Assembly: GCF_001552175.1 (NCBI RefSeq)
Contig: NZ_BCQR01000097.1
Span: 1-45,016 of the forward strand
Direction of reading: 5' to 3'
DNA length: 45,016 nt
Origin: Actinomadura kijaniata NBRC 14229
GTDB taxonomy: Bacteria > Actinomycetota > Actinomycetes > Streptosporangiales > Streptosporangiaceae
Part shown: positions 1 through 7,011 of the stretch, piece by piece
Layout: the number at the start of each line of letters is the position of its first letter
Position numbering within the stretch: position 1 is the stretch's first letter
Translations under genes and position numbers: made by a program
The notes under the pieces: generated by a model
Database searches by the model: none
The model's input: only the letters and a program-made list of their open reading frames with translations
What the model was told of the DNA's origin: nothing

Positions 1-405
1 GACGACGAGCACGTCGGGCTCCTCGTCCCCCGCGGCGGCGGCCGTCGCCCAGCCGGCCTCGTCGGCGCGCAGCAGCTCGGCCAGCACCTCCGGCAGCGCG
101 TGCGGCTCGGCGCGCAGCCGCGCCACCAGGGCCAGCGCCCGGGTCGGCTCGTCCACCAGCTCGTGCGGGCGGGCCGGGACGACGGCGGTGCGCGTCCCGC
201 CCGCCTCCTCCAGGGCCGCGCGCAGCCCCTCGGGGCCGGGCCCGCCGGGCGGCGCGGCGACGATGAACTCGTCCACCACCCCCTGGGTGTCGACCTGCAC
301 CGACAGGCCGAGGATGTTGGCGCCCCGCGCCGCGAGCGCGGCCGTGAGCAGGGCGAGCCGGCCGGGACGGTCGTCGATCTCGGTGCGGATGCGCAGCAGC
401 GGCAT
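1..405 (-). CDS. ACT-domain protein (3' end cut by the window)
   Basis: The reverse strand reads from ATG at 405 with no stop to the window edge, giving the first 135 residues. The start, MPLLRIRTEIDDRPGRLALL, followed by AARGANILGLSVQVD, is the classic beta-alpha-beta opening of an ACT domain (about residues 1-75), a small amino-acid-binding regulatory fold. After it the chain becomes Ala/Leu-rich with no motif I recognise; some actinobacterial ACT proteins continue into another domain such as an acetyltransferase, but that part is outside the window. There is no strong ribosome-binding site, only weak purine-rich sequence upstream. It is transcribed away from the gene at 551. The ACT assignment is firm; ligand and role are unknown. 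Confidence 0.75.
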   Translation of the reverse strand, partial: MPLLRIRTEIDDRPGRLALLTAALAARGANILGLSVQVDTQGVVDEFIVAAPPGGPGPEGLRAALEEAGGTRTAVVPARPHELVDEPTRALALVARLRAEPHALPEVLAELLRADEAGWATAAAAGDEEPDVLVV

Positions 406-514
406 GGAGCGTTCCCGTCTGTGGGGGCGGGTGCGTACCCCGTCACGATGGGCGGGCGGTGTTACGCGGCGGCTACGTCCCCGTGAGGCCACGGTTTCAC
501 CTTGCCGACGAGGC

Positions 515-543
515 TTGAGCGATCGGCCGGGGCGGCCTACCGT
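515..543 (+). promoter_or_regulatory. Predicted leaderless promoter
   Basis: TTGAGC (515-520), a 17-bp spacer and TACCGT (538-543) form a good actinobacterial -35/-10 pair. The next in-frame GTG is at 551, seven bases past the -10, where transcription would start, so the mRNA would have no 5' leader. This decides the start of the following gene. Confidence 0.5.
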
Positions 544-550
544 GCGGTGG

Positions 551-1186
551 GTGATCGACCCTCCGAACGGGGATGTGGAGCGGCTGCCGCTGCTGCCGCC
601 CGGACTGCTGAGCGAACGCCAGCGCGAGGTCTACGACGCGCTGACCGAGGGGCCGCGCGGCGAGCGGCCGCCCGCCTTCCGGCTGACCGACGGCGCGGGG
701 CGGCTCCAGGGGCCGTTCAACGCGATGCTCTACAGCCCCGCCGTCGGGATGCCGCTGCAGGAGCTGGGCGCGGCGCTGCGGTTCCGGACCGCCTTCACCC
801 GCCGGGAGCGGGAGATCGCGATCCTGGTCGTCGCCGCGCACTGGCGCAGCGACTTCGAGTGGTACGCGCACGAGGGCATCGCCCGCCACGCGGGGCTGAC
901 CGACGACGAGCTGGCGGCGCTGCGCGCCGGGCGGGCCCCGCTGCTGGCCGACGCGCGCGAGCGGATCGTCCACGAGGCGGCCCGGCAGCTGGCCGCCGAG
1001 CACGACCTGTCCGACGCGGTGCACGCCGAGGCCGTCGCCACCCTCGGCCGCACCGCGTTGGTGGAGCTGGTGACCCTGGTGGGCTACTACGCGGCCCTGG
1101 CCCTGCAACTGCGGGCGTTCCGGGTGGGGGTGCCGGACGGCGAGCCGGCGCCCGAGTGGGGGGACGATGACGGGCATCCCGGGTGA
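551..1186 (+). CDS. Carboxymuconolactone decarboxylase-like protein
   Basis: A 211-residue protein of the carboxymuconolactone decarboxylase (CMD)/AhpD fold. The core FRTAFTRREREIAILVVAAHWRSDFEWYAHEGIARHAGL is typical of the all-helical CMD domain. It lacks the CxxC pair of AhpD, so a peroxidase-partner role is unlikely; such proteins are usually annotated only by fold. GTG 551 is chosen because a -35/-10 pair ends seven bases before it; GTG 542 and GTG 575 are in-frame alternatives. The end overlaps the next gene (ATG 1167) by 20 bp, so the two are probably cotranscribed. Substrate unknown. Confidence 0.75.
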   Translation: MIDPPNGDVERLPLLPPGLLSERQREVYDALTEGPRGERPPAFRLTDGAGRLQGPFNAMLYSPAVGMPLQELGAALRFRTAFTRREREIAILVVAAHWRSDFEWYAHEGIARHAGLTDDELAALRAGRAPLLADARERIVHEAARQLAAEHDLSDAVHAEAVATLGRTALVELVTLVGYYAALALQLRAFRVGVPDGEPAPEWGDDDGHPG

Positions 1187-1787
1187 CGGGCGCGGCGGGA
1201 CCCTGCGGACCGGGCGGCTGGTGCTGCGCCCGGTGAGCATGAGCGACCACGCGGCGCTGCTGGCCCACTGGAACGGGCCGCTGGTGCGCCGCCACCTGTT
1301 CGACGGCCGCAAGGTGTCGCCCGAGCAGGTCACCGAGATCATCGCGGCGAGCCAGCGGGACTTCGCCACCGAGGGCTACGGGCTGTGGACGGTGCGGCCC
1401 GCGGTGCGGGGCATGGCGCGGGGCATGGCGCGGGGCGTGGACCTCGGCGACGCGGACGCGGTGCCGCTGGCGGGGGTGAGCGGGCTGCGCCGCCATCTGG
1501 GCCCCGTGGGGGCCGACGTCGAGATCGTCTACAGCGTGGAACCGGCGCGCTGGGGCCAGGGCCTGGCGGCCGAGGCGGCGCGGGCGGTGCTGGGGTACGC
1601 GTTCGACGTGGTGGGCCTGCGCCGGGTCACCGCCGAGATCGACACCGGCAACCCCGCGAGCGCCCGCGTGGCCGAGCACCTGGGGATGCGGCGCTGCCCC
1701 GACGGTCCCGACGGTCCCGACGGGACGCTGCTGTACGCCGCCGACCGGCTGCGTTGGCGCGGATCCAGTCGTGTTATCGACATGTGA
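1167..1787 (+). CDS. GNAT-family N-acetyltransferase (RimJ/RimL-like)
   Basis: A 206-residue GNAT protein. It opens with RTGRLVLRPVSMSDHAAL, as in RimJ/RimL enzymes, and has the acetyl-CoA loop region WGQGLAAEAARAVLGYAF (motif A) and the ending GNPASARVAEHLGMRR. The predicted reaction is acetyl transfer from acetyl-CoA to an amine; the acceptor is unknown. It starts inside the end of the CMD-like gene, so translation is probably coupled. Two short in-frame repeats are visible: a 12-bp DNA repeat giving RGMARGMARG near residues 78-87, and PDGPDGPDG near the C-terminus. Both look like replication-slippage insertions in loops. Confidence 0.85.
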   Translation: MTGIPGDGRGGTLRTGRLVLRPVSMSDHAALLAHWNGPLVRRHLFDGRKVSPEQVTEIIAASQRDFATEGYGLWTVRPAVRGMARGMARGVDLGDADAVPLAGVSGLRRHLGPVGADVEIVYSVEPARWGQGLAAEAARAVLGYAFDVVGLRRVTAEIDTGNPASARVAEHLGMRRCPDGPDGPDGTLLYAADRLRWRGSSRVIDM

Positions 1788-1815
1788 CGACAGAATCAGT
1801 CGAACACTGCACAAT
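1787..1815 (+). promoter_or_regulatory. Predicted leaderless promoter
   Basis: ACGACA (1787-1792), 17 bp and CACAAT (1810-1815) precede ATG 1822 by six bases. The AGGGGA next to the ATG is too close to act as a ribosome-binding site, so a leaderless transcript fits best. The CACAAT-to-ATG arrangement recurs at 5448-5453 on the other strand. Confidence 0.45.
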
Positions 1816-1821
1816 AGGGGA

Positions 1822-3228
1822 ATGGATTCAGCGCCACTCGCCCCCGGCTTCGTCAACGGTGACGTCTCGTTCTGGTACCGCGATCTCGACCGGACGCCGC
1901 CCGGCGCGCCGCTGCCCGGACCGCGCACCGCCGACGTGTGCGTGATCGGCGCGGGCTACACGGGCCTGTGGACCGCCTACTACCTCAAGCGCGCCCAGCC
2001 GGACCTGCGCGTGGTGGTGCTGGAGAAGGAGCACGCCGGGTTCGGCGCGTCCGGCCGCAACGGCGGCTGGGTCGTCGGGGAGATCGCCGGGTCGCGGGAG
2101 CGGTACGCGCGGCGGCACGGGCGCGCGGCGGCGGTGGCGTTGCAGCGGGAGATGTTCGCGACCGTGGACGAGGTGCTGCGGGTCGCGGACGCCGAGGGCG
2201 TCGACGCCGACCTGGTGAAGGGCGGCGTGCTGACCGTCGCCCGCAACGCGCCGCAGCGGGCGCGCCTGGTCGACACCGTGCGCGAGTGCCACGCGTGGGG
2301 CTGGGACGAGGACGACATCGTTCTGCTCGGGCCGGGGGAGCGCGTCGACGTCGCCGGGTCGGCGGGCGCGGCCTGGAGCCCGCACGCCGCCCGCGTCCAG
2401 CCCGCCCGGCTCGTCCGGGGACTGGCGCGGGTGGTCCGCGACCTCGGCGTGGAGATCTTCGAACGGACGCCCGTCACCGGGATCCGCCCGCGCCGGGGGA
2501 GCGACCCGGCGGCGGCCGTCACCCCCCACGGCACGGTCACCGCCGACCTCGTCCTGCGCTGCACCGAGGGCTTCACCGCCCTGGTGCGGGGGCACCACCG
2601 CGACTGGCTGCCGATGAACAGCTCCATGATCGTCACCACGCCGCTGCCGCCCGGGGCGTGGGAGCGGATCGGCTGGGAGGGCCGCGAGGTGCTGGGCGAC
2701 ATGGCGCACTACTACATGTACGCCCAGCGCACCGCCGACGACCGGATCGCGTTCGGCGGGCGCGGCAAGCCCTACCGGTACGGCTCGCGCGTGGACGACG
2801 CGGGACGCACCGCGCCGGAGACGGTGGCGGCGCTGTGGCGGACGCTGACCGGCATGTTCCCCGCCGCGCGCGAGGCCCGCGTCGACCACGCCTGGTCGGG
2901 CGTGCTGGGCGTGCCGCGCGACTGGTGCGCGACGGCCGTGGTGGACCACCGCACCGGCCTCGGCCACGCGGGCGGCTACACCGGGCACGGCGTCGCCGCC
3001 GCGAACCTGGCCGGGCGCACGCTGCGCGACCTGGCGCTGCGCCGCGACACCGGGCTGACGGCGCTGCCGTGGGTGGGGTGGCGGGTGCGGCGCTGGGAGC
3101 CCGAGCCGCTGCGCTGGCTGGGCGTCCAGTCGATGTACGCGCTGTACCGGGTGGCCGACGCCCGCGAGGCGGCGACGGGCAGGTCCTCGGTCCTGGCCCG
3201 CGTCGCCGACACGATCACCGGTCACTGA
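1822..3228 (+). CDS. FAD-dependent amine/amino-acid oxidoreductase (DAO family)
   Basis: A 468-residue flavoprotein. The N-terminus VNGDVSFWYRDL followed by ADVCVIGAGYTGLWTAYYL (GxGxxG, about residues 43-48) and LEKEHAGFGASGRNGGW is typical of DAO-family oxidases related to gamma-glutamylputrescine oxidoreductase (PuuB) and glycine oxidase. The C-terminal GGYTGHGVAAANLAGRTL is the second FAD-contact segment. It would oxidise a primary or secondary amine with FAD in the cytoplasm; the substrate cannot be read from sequence. ATG 1822 is chosen because family similarity begins there and a promoter abuts it. It converges on the DUF4180 gene, the ends overlapping by 7 bp. Confidence 0.85.
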   Translation: MDSAPLAPGFVNGDVSFWYRDLDRTPPGAPLPGPRTADVCVIGAGYTGLWTAYYLKRAQPDLRVVVLEKEHAGFGASGRNGGWVVGEIAGSRERYARRHGRAAAVALQREMFATVDEVLRVADAEGVDADLVKGGVLTVARNAPQRARLVDTVRECHAWGWDEDDIVLLGPGERVDVAGSAGAAWSPHAARVQPARLVRGLARVVRDLGVEIFERTPVTGIRPRRGSDPAAAVTPHGTVTADLVLRCTEGFTALVRGHHRDWLPMNSSMIVTTPLPPGAWERIGWEGREVLGDMAHYYMYAQRTADDRIAFGGRGKPYRYGSRVDDAGRTAPETVAALWRTLTGMFPAAREARVDHAWSGVLGVPRDWCATAVVDHRTGLGHAGGYTGHGVAAANLAGRTLRDLALRRDTGLTALPWVGWRVRRWEPEPLRWLGVQSMYALYRVADAREAATGRSSVLARVADTITGH

Positions 3229-3584
3229 CGGCCGAGCCGCGCCTCCAGCTCCTCCAGGTCGGCGACGAACCACAGGTGGCGGCCCCGGTTGCTCTCCCGC
3301 ACGAACGCGGCGAGCGCGTCGCCGCCCTCGGGGACGTCGCCGACGACGGCCAGGCCGACGCGGTAGTTGACGAACTTCTGCGCGACCGCGCCCGCCAGCC
3401 GGGTGCGCAGGCGGAAGAAGTCGCCGGCGAGGCGCTCCACGGGGAGGGCGACCCAGTCCGCACCGAGGTGGAAGGCGTTGCCGACCAGGTCGACGGCGTC
3501 CCGCTCCCCGCGCACCGCCGGGCCGCCGGGCGCGCACACCAGCACGGACGTGCCGCCGAGGTCGGTGAGGGCGTCGTCGTTCAC
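3222..3584 (-). CDS. DUF4180 domain protein
   Basis: A 120-residue protein. The segments GNAFHLGADWVALPVERLAGDFFRLRTRLAGAVAQKFVNYRVGLAVVGD and ADLEELEARL match the DUF4180 family, which has no established biochemistry. The GTG start at 3584 overlaps the stop of the upstream hydrolase as GTGA, so it is the third gene of a coupled operon with an HTH protein and an alpha/beta hydrolase. No signal peptide or membrane segment is seen, so it should be cytoplasmic. The 3' end overlaps the convergent oxidoreductase by 7 bp. Confidence 0.75.
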   Translation of the reverse strand: MNDDALTDLGGTSVLVCAPGGPAVRGERDAVDLVGNAFHLGADWVALPVERLAGDFFRLRTRLAGAVAQKFVNYRVGLAVVGDVPEGGDALAAFVRESNRGRHLWFVADLEELEARLGRQ

Positions 3585-4429
3585 GCGGGCTGCCCTCCGG
3601 GGCCGAGGAAGTCGAGGACGCGGCGGGCCTGCCCGCCGATGAGGTGACCGGTGTTCTCCAGCAGCACGTGCTCGGCCCGGGGCAGGCGGCGCAGCGTGGC
3701 GCGGGAGTCGAACATCGGGTCCCGGTCGCCGACGATGACGAGGACCGGCATCGCCAGCGAGGCCAGGTCGGCGTCGGAGAACACCGGCAGCCGGTCGCGG
3801 CGCGGCCGGAAGTTCTGGTGGACGAACGCCACGTACTCCCCGATCTCGCGGTCCTGCGGCGTCGCGGGCCGGGGCCCCAGCACGAGGTCCATGGCCCTGA
3901 TCCTCGCCCGCCGCCCGAACGGCAGCAGCAGCGACGCCAGCAGCACCGCGCCGAACTTCTGCCTGCCGACGCCGCCGGGGCACAGCAGGACCAGGCGCTC
4001 GACGCGCCCGGGGCGGCGGACGGCGTAGTCGAGCGCGAGCCGCCCGCCCAGGGACATGCCCGCGACGGCGGCGCGGCCGACGCCCAGCCCGTCCAGGACC
4101 TCGTCCAGCCACAGCGCGTGCTCCTCGGTGGCGAGCGGCAGCCGCACCGGCTCGCTCAGGCCCGGCTCGCCGAGCACGTCCACGGCGTGGACGCGGAACC
4201 GCCCGGCCCACACGGGCATGTCGTCGCGCCAGGTGAGGGCGTTGCCGCCGGAGCCGTGCAGCAGGACCAGCGGCGGCGCGTCCGGCGGCCCGGCCGACAC
4301 CACGAACGTGCCGCCCCGCCGTGTCGGCACGTGACGGCGTTCGATGGGGACGGGCCAGGACGCCAGCAGCTCCCGGTAACGCCCCTCGACGAGGCGCCGC
4401 CCTTCGGGGGATCGGTAGACCGCGTTCAC
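3581..4429 (-). CDS. Alpha/beta-fold hydrolase
   Basis: A 282-residue alpha/beta hydrolase. It has LLHGSGGN (oxyanion loop, about 57-63), the nucleophile elbow GMSLGG with Ser near 126, the acid-bearing strand VLVIVGDRDPMF, and a C-terminal His in LLENTGHLIGG. Probable esterase or C-C hydrolase; substrate unknown. The GTG start at 4429 is fixed by a GTGA overlap with the upstream HTH gene, and its own stop overlaps the next gene in the same way. Tight coupling suggests the HTH protein and DUF4180 act with this enzyme. Confidence 0.8.
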   Translation of the reverse strand: MNAVYRSPEGRRLVEGRYRELLASWPVPIERRHVPTRRGGTFVVSAGPPDAPPLVLLHGSGGNALTWRDDMPVWAGRFRVHAVDVLGEPGLSEPVRLPLATEEHALWLDEVLDGLGVGRAAVAGMSLGGRLALDYAVRRPGRVERLVLLCPGGVGRQKFGAVLLASLLLPFGRRARIRAMDLVLGPRPATPQDREIGEYVAFVHQNFRPRRDRLPVFSDADLASLAMPVLVIVGDRDPMFDSRATLRRLPRAEHVLLENTGHLIGGQARRVLDFLGPGGQPA

Positions 4430-4845
4430 GAGGGGCCCTCCGTCAGCGCGTGGACGACCTTCAGGATCTCGGCGGTGCCCTCCAGGCCGCCCACGACGAC
4501 GACCTTGAGGGCGGAGCGGGGCTCGTCGTGGACGGTCTGGACGTGCAGTCCGTGGGCGCCGGGGCCGTTCAGCAGGGCCGCGACGGTGTTGGCGACCCGG
4601 TTGGCGGCGTCCCGGCCGATCCCGTCCACCCGCACGACCGTGGACGCCTCGGCGTACGTCTCCGCCGACGGCGCGGCCGGCGCGGGAGCGCCGGTGAACT
4701 CCTCCAGGTCCTCCCGCGCGATCCGGTACTGCTTGCCGATCCGGGTCGCCCTGAGCCTCCCGTCCCGCACATATCCCCGCACGGTCCGCACGTGGAGATC
4801 CAGAAGCTCGGCCACCTGCTCGACCGAGTAGTACTGCTGCGCCAT
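4426..4845 (-). CDS. HTH (excisionase/MerR-like) DNA-binding protein with novel C-terminal domain
   Basis: A 139-residue protein. Residues 5-50, YYSVEQVAELLDLHVRTVRGYVRDGRLRATRIGKQYRI, are a winged helix-turn-helix of the HTH_17 (excisionase family) type. An Ala/Pro linker leads to about 80 residues containing VVRVDGIGRDAANRVANTVAALL and SALKVVVVGGLEGTAEIL, an alternating beta/alpha pattern I cannot assign. ATG 4845 follows a GGGGTGG ribosome-binding site; an earlier in-frame ATG at 4872 has none. It heads the operon and the 10-bp inverted repeat upstream is a likely operator. No integrase or phage gene is near, so an excisionase role is unlikely and a transcriptional role is preferred. Confidence 0.7.
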   Translation of the reverse strand: MAQQYYSVEQVAELLDLHVRTVRGYVRDGRLRATRIGKQYRIAREDLEEFTGAPAPAAPSAETYAEASTVVRVDGIGRDAANRVANTVAALLNGPGAHGLHVQTVHDEPRSALKVVVVGGLEGTAEILKVVHALTEGPS

Positions 4846-4870
4846 ACACCCCACCCCGAGACTCTCTATC

Positions 4871-4908
4871 ATTACCTATCCTGCCATATGAGAGGACTGA
4901 TAGGTAAT
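4871..4908. promoter_or_regulatory. Perfect 10-bp inverted repeat, probable operator
   Basis: ATTACCTATC (4871-4880) and GATAGGTAAT (4899-4908) are perfect inverted copies separated by 18 bp. A further CTATC half-site sits at 4866-4870. The stretch is AT-rich in a very GC-rich genome and begins 26 bp upstream of the HTH gene start, where its promoter should be. Autoregulation by the HTH protein is the simplest reading. Confidence 0.55.
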
Positions 4909-4948
4909 TTTAGGGAGTGTCAGGGCTGTCGAAGGCGGTGGCCGGGCG

Positions 4949-5440
4949 TCAGGAGAACTGGGCGATGTACTCCTCGAACGGCGGGATGCCGACCTCGGCG
5001 CGGCGTTCGTCCATCCTCTCCGGCTCCACGCACGGCCACGGCACGGGCCGGCCGTCGCGGACCCCGGCGATCTGGGTGCCGTAGACCTGCTCGCGGCCCT
5101 CGTTGACCAGCGTCCGGTCCCGCAGGAACGCGTACTGCGCAGCGTCGGCCTCCCCGGCGGCCACGGCCTCGCCCATGAGCACCACGGCGCGGCGCTGCAC
5201 GTCGAGCTGGCGGTCGGCGTGCTGGGCGATCAGCCAGGCGGCGCGCGCCGCGTCCGCGCCGACCGCCGGGACGGTGGGCCAGCCGTGCTCGTCGAGGATC
5301 TCGGTGAGGCGGTCGGCGTGCCGCGCGGTCAGCCGCCGCCACTCCAGCTGCTCGGCGAAGTCGTCGCTGTTGGCCTTGGGGGAGGCGGCGTGGTCGGCGG
5401 CGGCCATGGCGGTCAGTTCGTCGACGAGTTCCTTGATCAT
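4949..5440 (-). CDS. DUF6624 domain protein
   Basis: A 163-residue soluble protein. The pattern LTEILDEHGWPTVPAVGADAARAAWLIAQHADRQLDVQRRAVVLMGEAVAAGEADAAQYAFLRDRTLVNEGREQVYGTQI is characteristic of DUF6624 (formerly seen as hypothetical proteins with a conserved QHAD and YGTQ). Function is unknown. ATG 5440 has no ribosome-binding site, but a CACAAT -10 lies seven bases upstream, which suggests a leaderless message. The gene follows the LysR gene on the same strand, with the promoter at the LysR 3' end. Confidence 0.7.
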   Translation of the reverse strand: MIKELVDELTAMAAADHAASPKANSDDFAEQLEWRRLTARHADRLTEILDEHGWPTVPAVGADAARAAWLIAQHADRQLDVQRRAVVLMGEAVAAGEADAAQYAFLRDRTLVNEGREQVYGTQIAGVRDGRPVPWPCVEPERMDERRAEVGIPPFEEYIAQFS

Positions 5441-5447
5441 TTGCCGT

Positions 5448-5477
5448 ATTGTGCCACCGCGCGCGGCTCGGGCTCAG
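5448..5477 (-). promoter_or_regulatory. Predicted leaderless promoter for the DUF6624 gene
   Basis: On the reverse strand CTGAGC (5477-5472), 18 bp and CACAAT (5453-5448) end seven bases before ATG 5440. The -35 is weak. The promoter overlaps the last codons of the LysR gene. Confidence 0.35.
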
Positions 5478-6364
5478 AGGTCGGCGGTGCCCAGGTCGCG
5501 GACCACCCCGGCCAGGGCGCGGATCCGCTCGCACCGGGCGTCGCTCCGCCAGACCAGGCCCCACCGCAGGCGGGGGGCGTCCCGGAGGGGCAGGAACGCG
5601 ACGTCCGGGCGGTTGTAGTAGCGGGCGGCGTGGGCGCCCAGGTGGTGGACGACCTCCCCGGTGCTGACGGTGGTGAGGATGTCATCCATCTGCCGGGCGA
5701 CCGGGCCGCGCTCGATGGGGCGCCCGCTGGGGGTCTCGAACGGGAGGAAGGCGTCCTCCCAGTAGTCGGGCAGGGGCGCCGCCGGGCCGAGGACGCCGAA
5801 GTCGCCCAGGTCCTCGACCGAGGCGGACGTGCGCGCGGCCAGCGGATGGTCGGGCGTGGCGAGCAGCACCCGGGACTCGGTGAAGACGACCGGGCCGACG
5901 GTGAGGTCGGGCTCCTCCACCGGGAGCCAGGAGACCAGGACGTCCACGTCGCCGTTGCGCAGGGGGCCGAACGGGTCGATGAACGGGTTGTGGCGGATGC
6001 GCAGCCCCCAGTCGGGGTGGCGGTCCCGGAACGCCTCCCAGTAGGGGCGCAGGTCATGGGCGTTGCCGGGCAGCATGCCGACGCGCAGCACCGCGGTCTC
6101 GCCCCGCGCCGCCAGCCTGGCCCGCCGCATGCCCTCGCGCATCTCGCGGTAGGCGGGTCGCAGGTCGGCGTACAGCCGTTCGCCGATCGGGGTGAGGCGG
6201 ACGCTGCGGCTGGTGCGCTCGAACAGCCGGGCGCCGACCTCGCGCTCCTGCTTCCTGATGGCCTGGCTGACCCGCGCCGGGCTCACGTGCAGCCGGTCGG
6301 CGGTCCTGGTGAAGTGCAGCTCCTCGGCGAGCGTCAGAAAGATCTCGATGTCACGCAGCTCCAT
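5474..6364 (-). CDS. LysR-family transcriptional regulator
   Basis: A 296-residue LysR regulator of normal length. The N-terminal winged HTH reads MELRDIEIFLTLAEELHFTRTADRLHVSPARVSQAIRKQEREVGARLFERTSR (1-53). An effector-binding domain of two alpha/beta lobes follows, including VLRVGMLPGN and DVDVLVSWLPVEEPDLTVGPVVF. It is divergent from the small membrane protein and MFS exporter at 6563-8205, the expected target under the usual LysR arrangement. The 198-bp space between them contains a 6-5-6 inverted repeat and a large GC-rich dyad. The inducer is unknown. Confidence 0.9.
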   Translation of the reverse strand: MELRDIEIFLTLAEELHFTRTADRLHVSPARVSQAIRKQEREVGARLFERTSRSVRLTPIGERLYADLRPAYREMREGMRRARLAARGETAVLRVGMLPGNAHDLRPYWEAFRDRHPDWGLRIRHNPFIDPFGPLRNGDVDVLVSWLPVEEPDLTVGPVVFTESRVLLATPDHPLAARTSASVEDLGDFGVLGPAAPLPDYWEDAFLPFETPSGRPIERGPVARQMDDILTTVSTGEVVHHLGAHAARYYNRPDVAFLPLRDAPRLRWGLVWRSDARCERIRALAGVVRDLGTADL

Positions 6365-6471
6365 GGCGCCCCTCGATCGTGAACCACGGTGTTAACCGAT
6401 GTTGCGGAGACGGCCGTTGTTCTCCCTCGTGACCGGCCGGGATGCTCGACCTGGTCGCGCCGGGACCGCGA

Positions 6472-6530
6472 CCGAAAGGCATTTTCGGAAGGAATTGTGA
6501 CATGCGCCCGCCCGGGCGGGCGCCCGTCAC
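6472..6530. promoter_or_regulatory. LysR-region inverted repeat and extended GC-rich dyad
   Basis: CCGAAA (6472-6477) and TTTCGG (6483-6488) form a 6-5-6 inverted repeat. Just downstream GCGCCCGCCCGGGCGGGCGC (6504-6523) is a perfect 20-bp palindrome, flanked after a 2-base mismatch by GTGAC (6497-6501) and GTCAC (6526-6530), making a 34-bp dyad. It lies 32 bp before ATG 6563. It may be an operator or, if transcribed, a very stable leader hairpin. No T-run follows, so it is not a standard terminator. Confidence 0.5.
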
Positions 6531-6562
6531 GGAAGAGGCCGTTCCGCGAGCGAGGAGAGCTG

Positions 6563-6967
6563 ATGGAGCCCACCGAGATCCTGCCGATCGTGGCGATCCT
6601 GTCGCTGGTGACGGTCGAGTTCGGCGGGCACGCGCTGCTGCGTTTCGCCACCACCGGCCGGGACCGGCTTTCAACGTTCCGTGAGCGTTTCTTCCGGGCC
6701 GGTCACGCGCACGCCGGGGTGCTGCTGGTGCTGTCACTGGTCTACCTGCTGTACCTGCCCCGCGCCGGGTTCTCCGACGGCCTTGAGTGGCTGTGCGGCG
6801 GTGTCCTGCTGGTCGGGGTGCTGGCGCAGTCGGGCGGGTTCTTCCTCCACCTGGGCGTCGGCAGGGAGGGACGGCGCTCGGCGGGCACGGCGCTCATCCG
6901 CGTCGGCGCCCTGCTGCTGGCGGCCGCGCTCATCGCCCTGGCGGCCGGGCTGATCAAGGCCGCCTGA
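6563..6967 (+). CDS. Four-helix small membrane protein of unknown function
   Basis: A 134-residue protein with four predicted membrane spans, about residues 6-28, 48-66, 74-98 and 107-130. Histidines lie near the helices in FGGHALLRF, RAGHAHAGVLL and GFFLHLGV, a pattern sometimes linked to haem or metal binding, though I cannot show that here. ATG 6563 follows GAGGAGA, a clear ribosome-binding site. The MFS exporter starts 44 bp downstream, so the two are probably one operon opposite LysR. I do not recognise the family firmly. Confidence 0.7.
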   Translation: MEPTEILPIVAILSLVTVEFGGHALLRFATTGRDRLSTFRERFFRAGHAHAGVLLVLSLVYLLYLPRAGFSDGLEWLCGGVLLVGVLAQSGGFFLHLGVGREGRRSAGTALIRVGALLLAAALIALAAGLIKAA

Positions 6968-7011
6968 CCCTCGTCACGCACACCCAGAACGACGCGAACC
7001 GGAGTCCGACC

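Noticed and set aside
1401..1435. The 12-bp tandem repeat inside the GNAT gene as a regulatory repeat
   Set aside because: It is in frame and encodes RGMARGMARG in a loop; simple slippage is sufficient.
4871..4908. The inverted repeat as an attachment site for a mobile element, given the excisionase-like HTH protein
   Set aside because: No integrase, direct repeats, tRNA gene or other mobile-element gene is nearby; an operator explains it better.
6502..6562. Possible upstream short reading frame beginning ATG at 6502 before the membrane-protein gene
   Set aside because: It runs through the palindrome with Arg/Pro-rich codons and overlaps the next gene out of frame; its AGGA site is poorly spaced.
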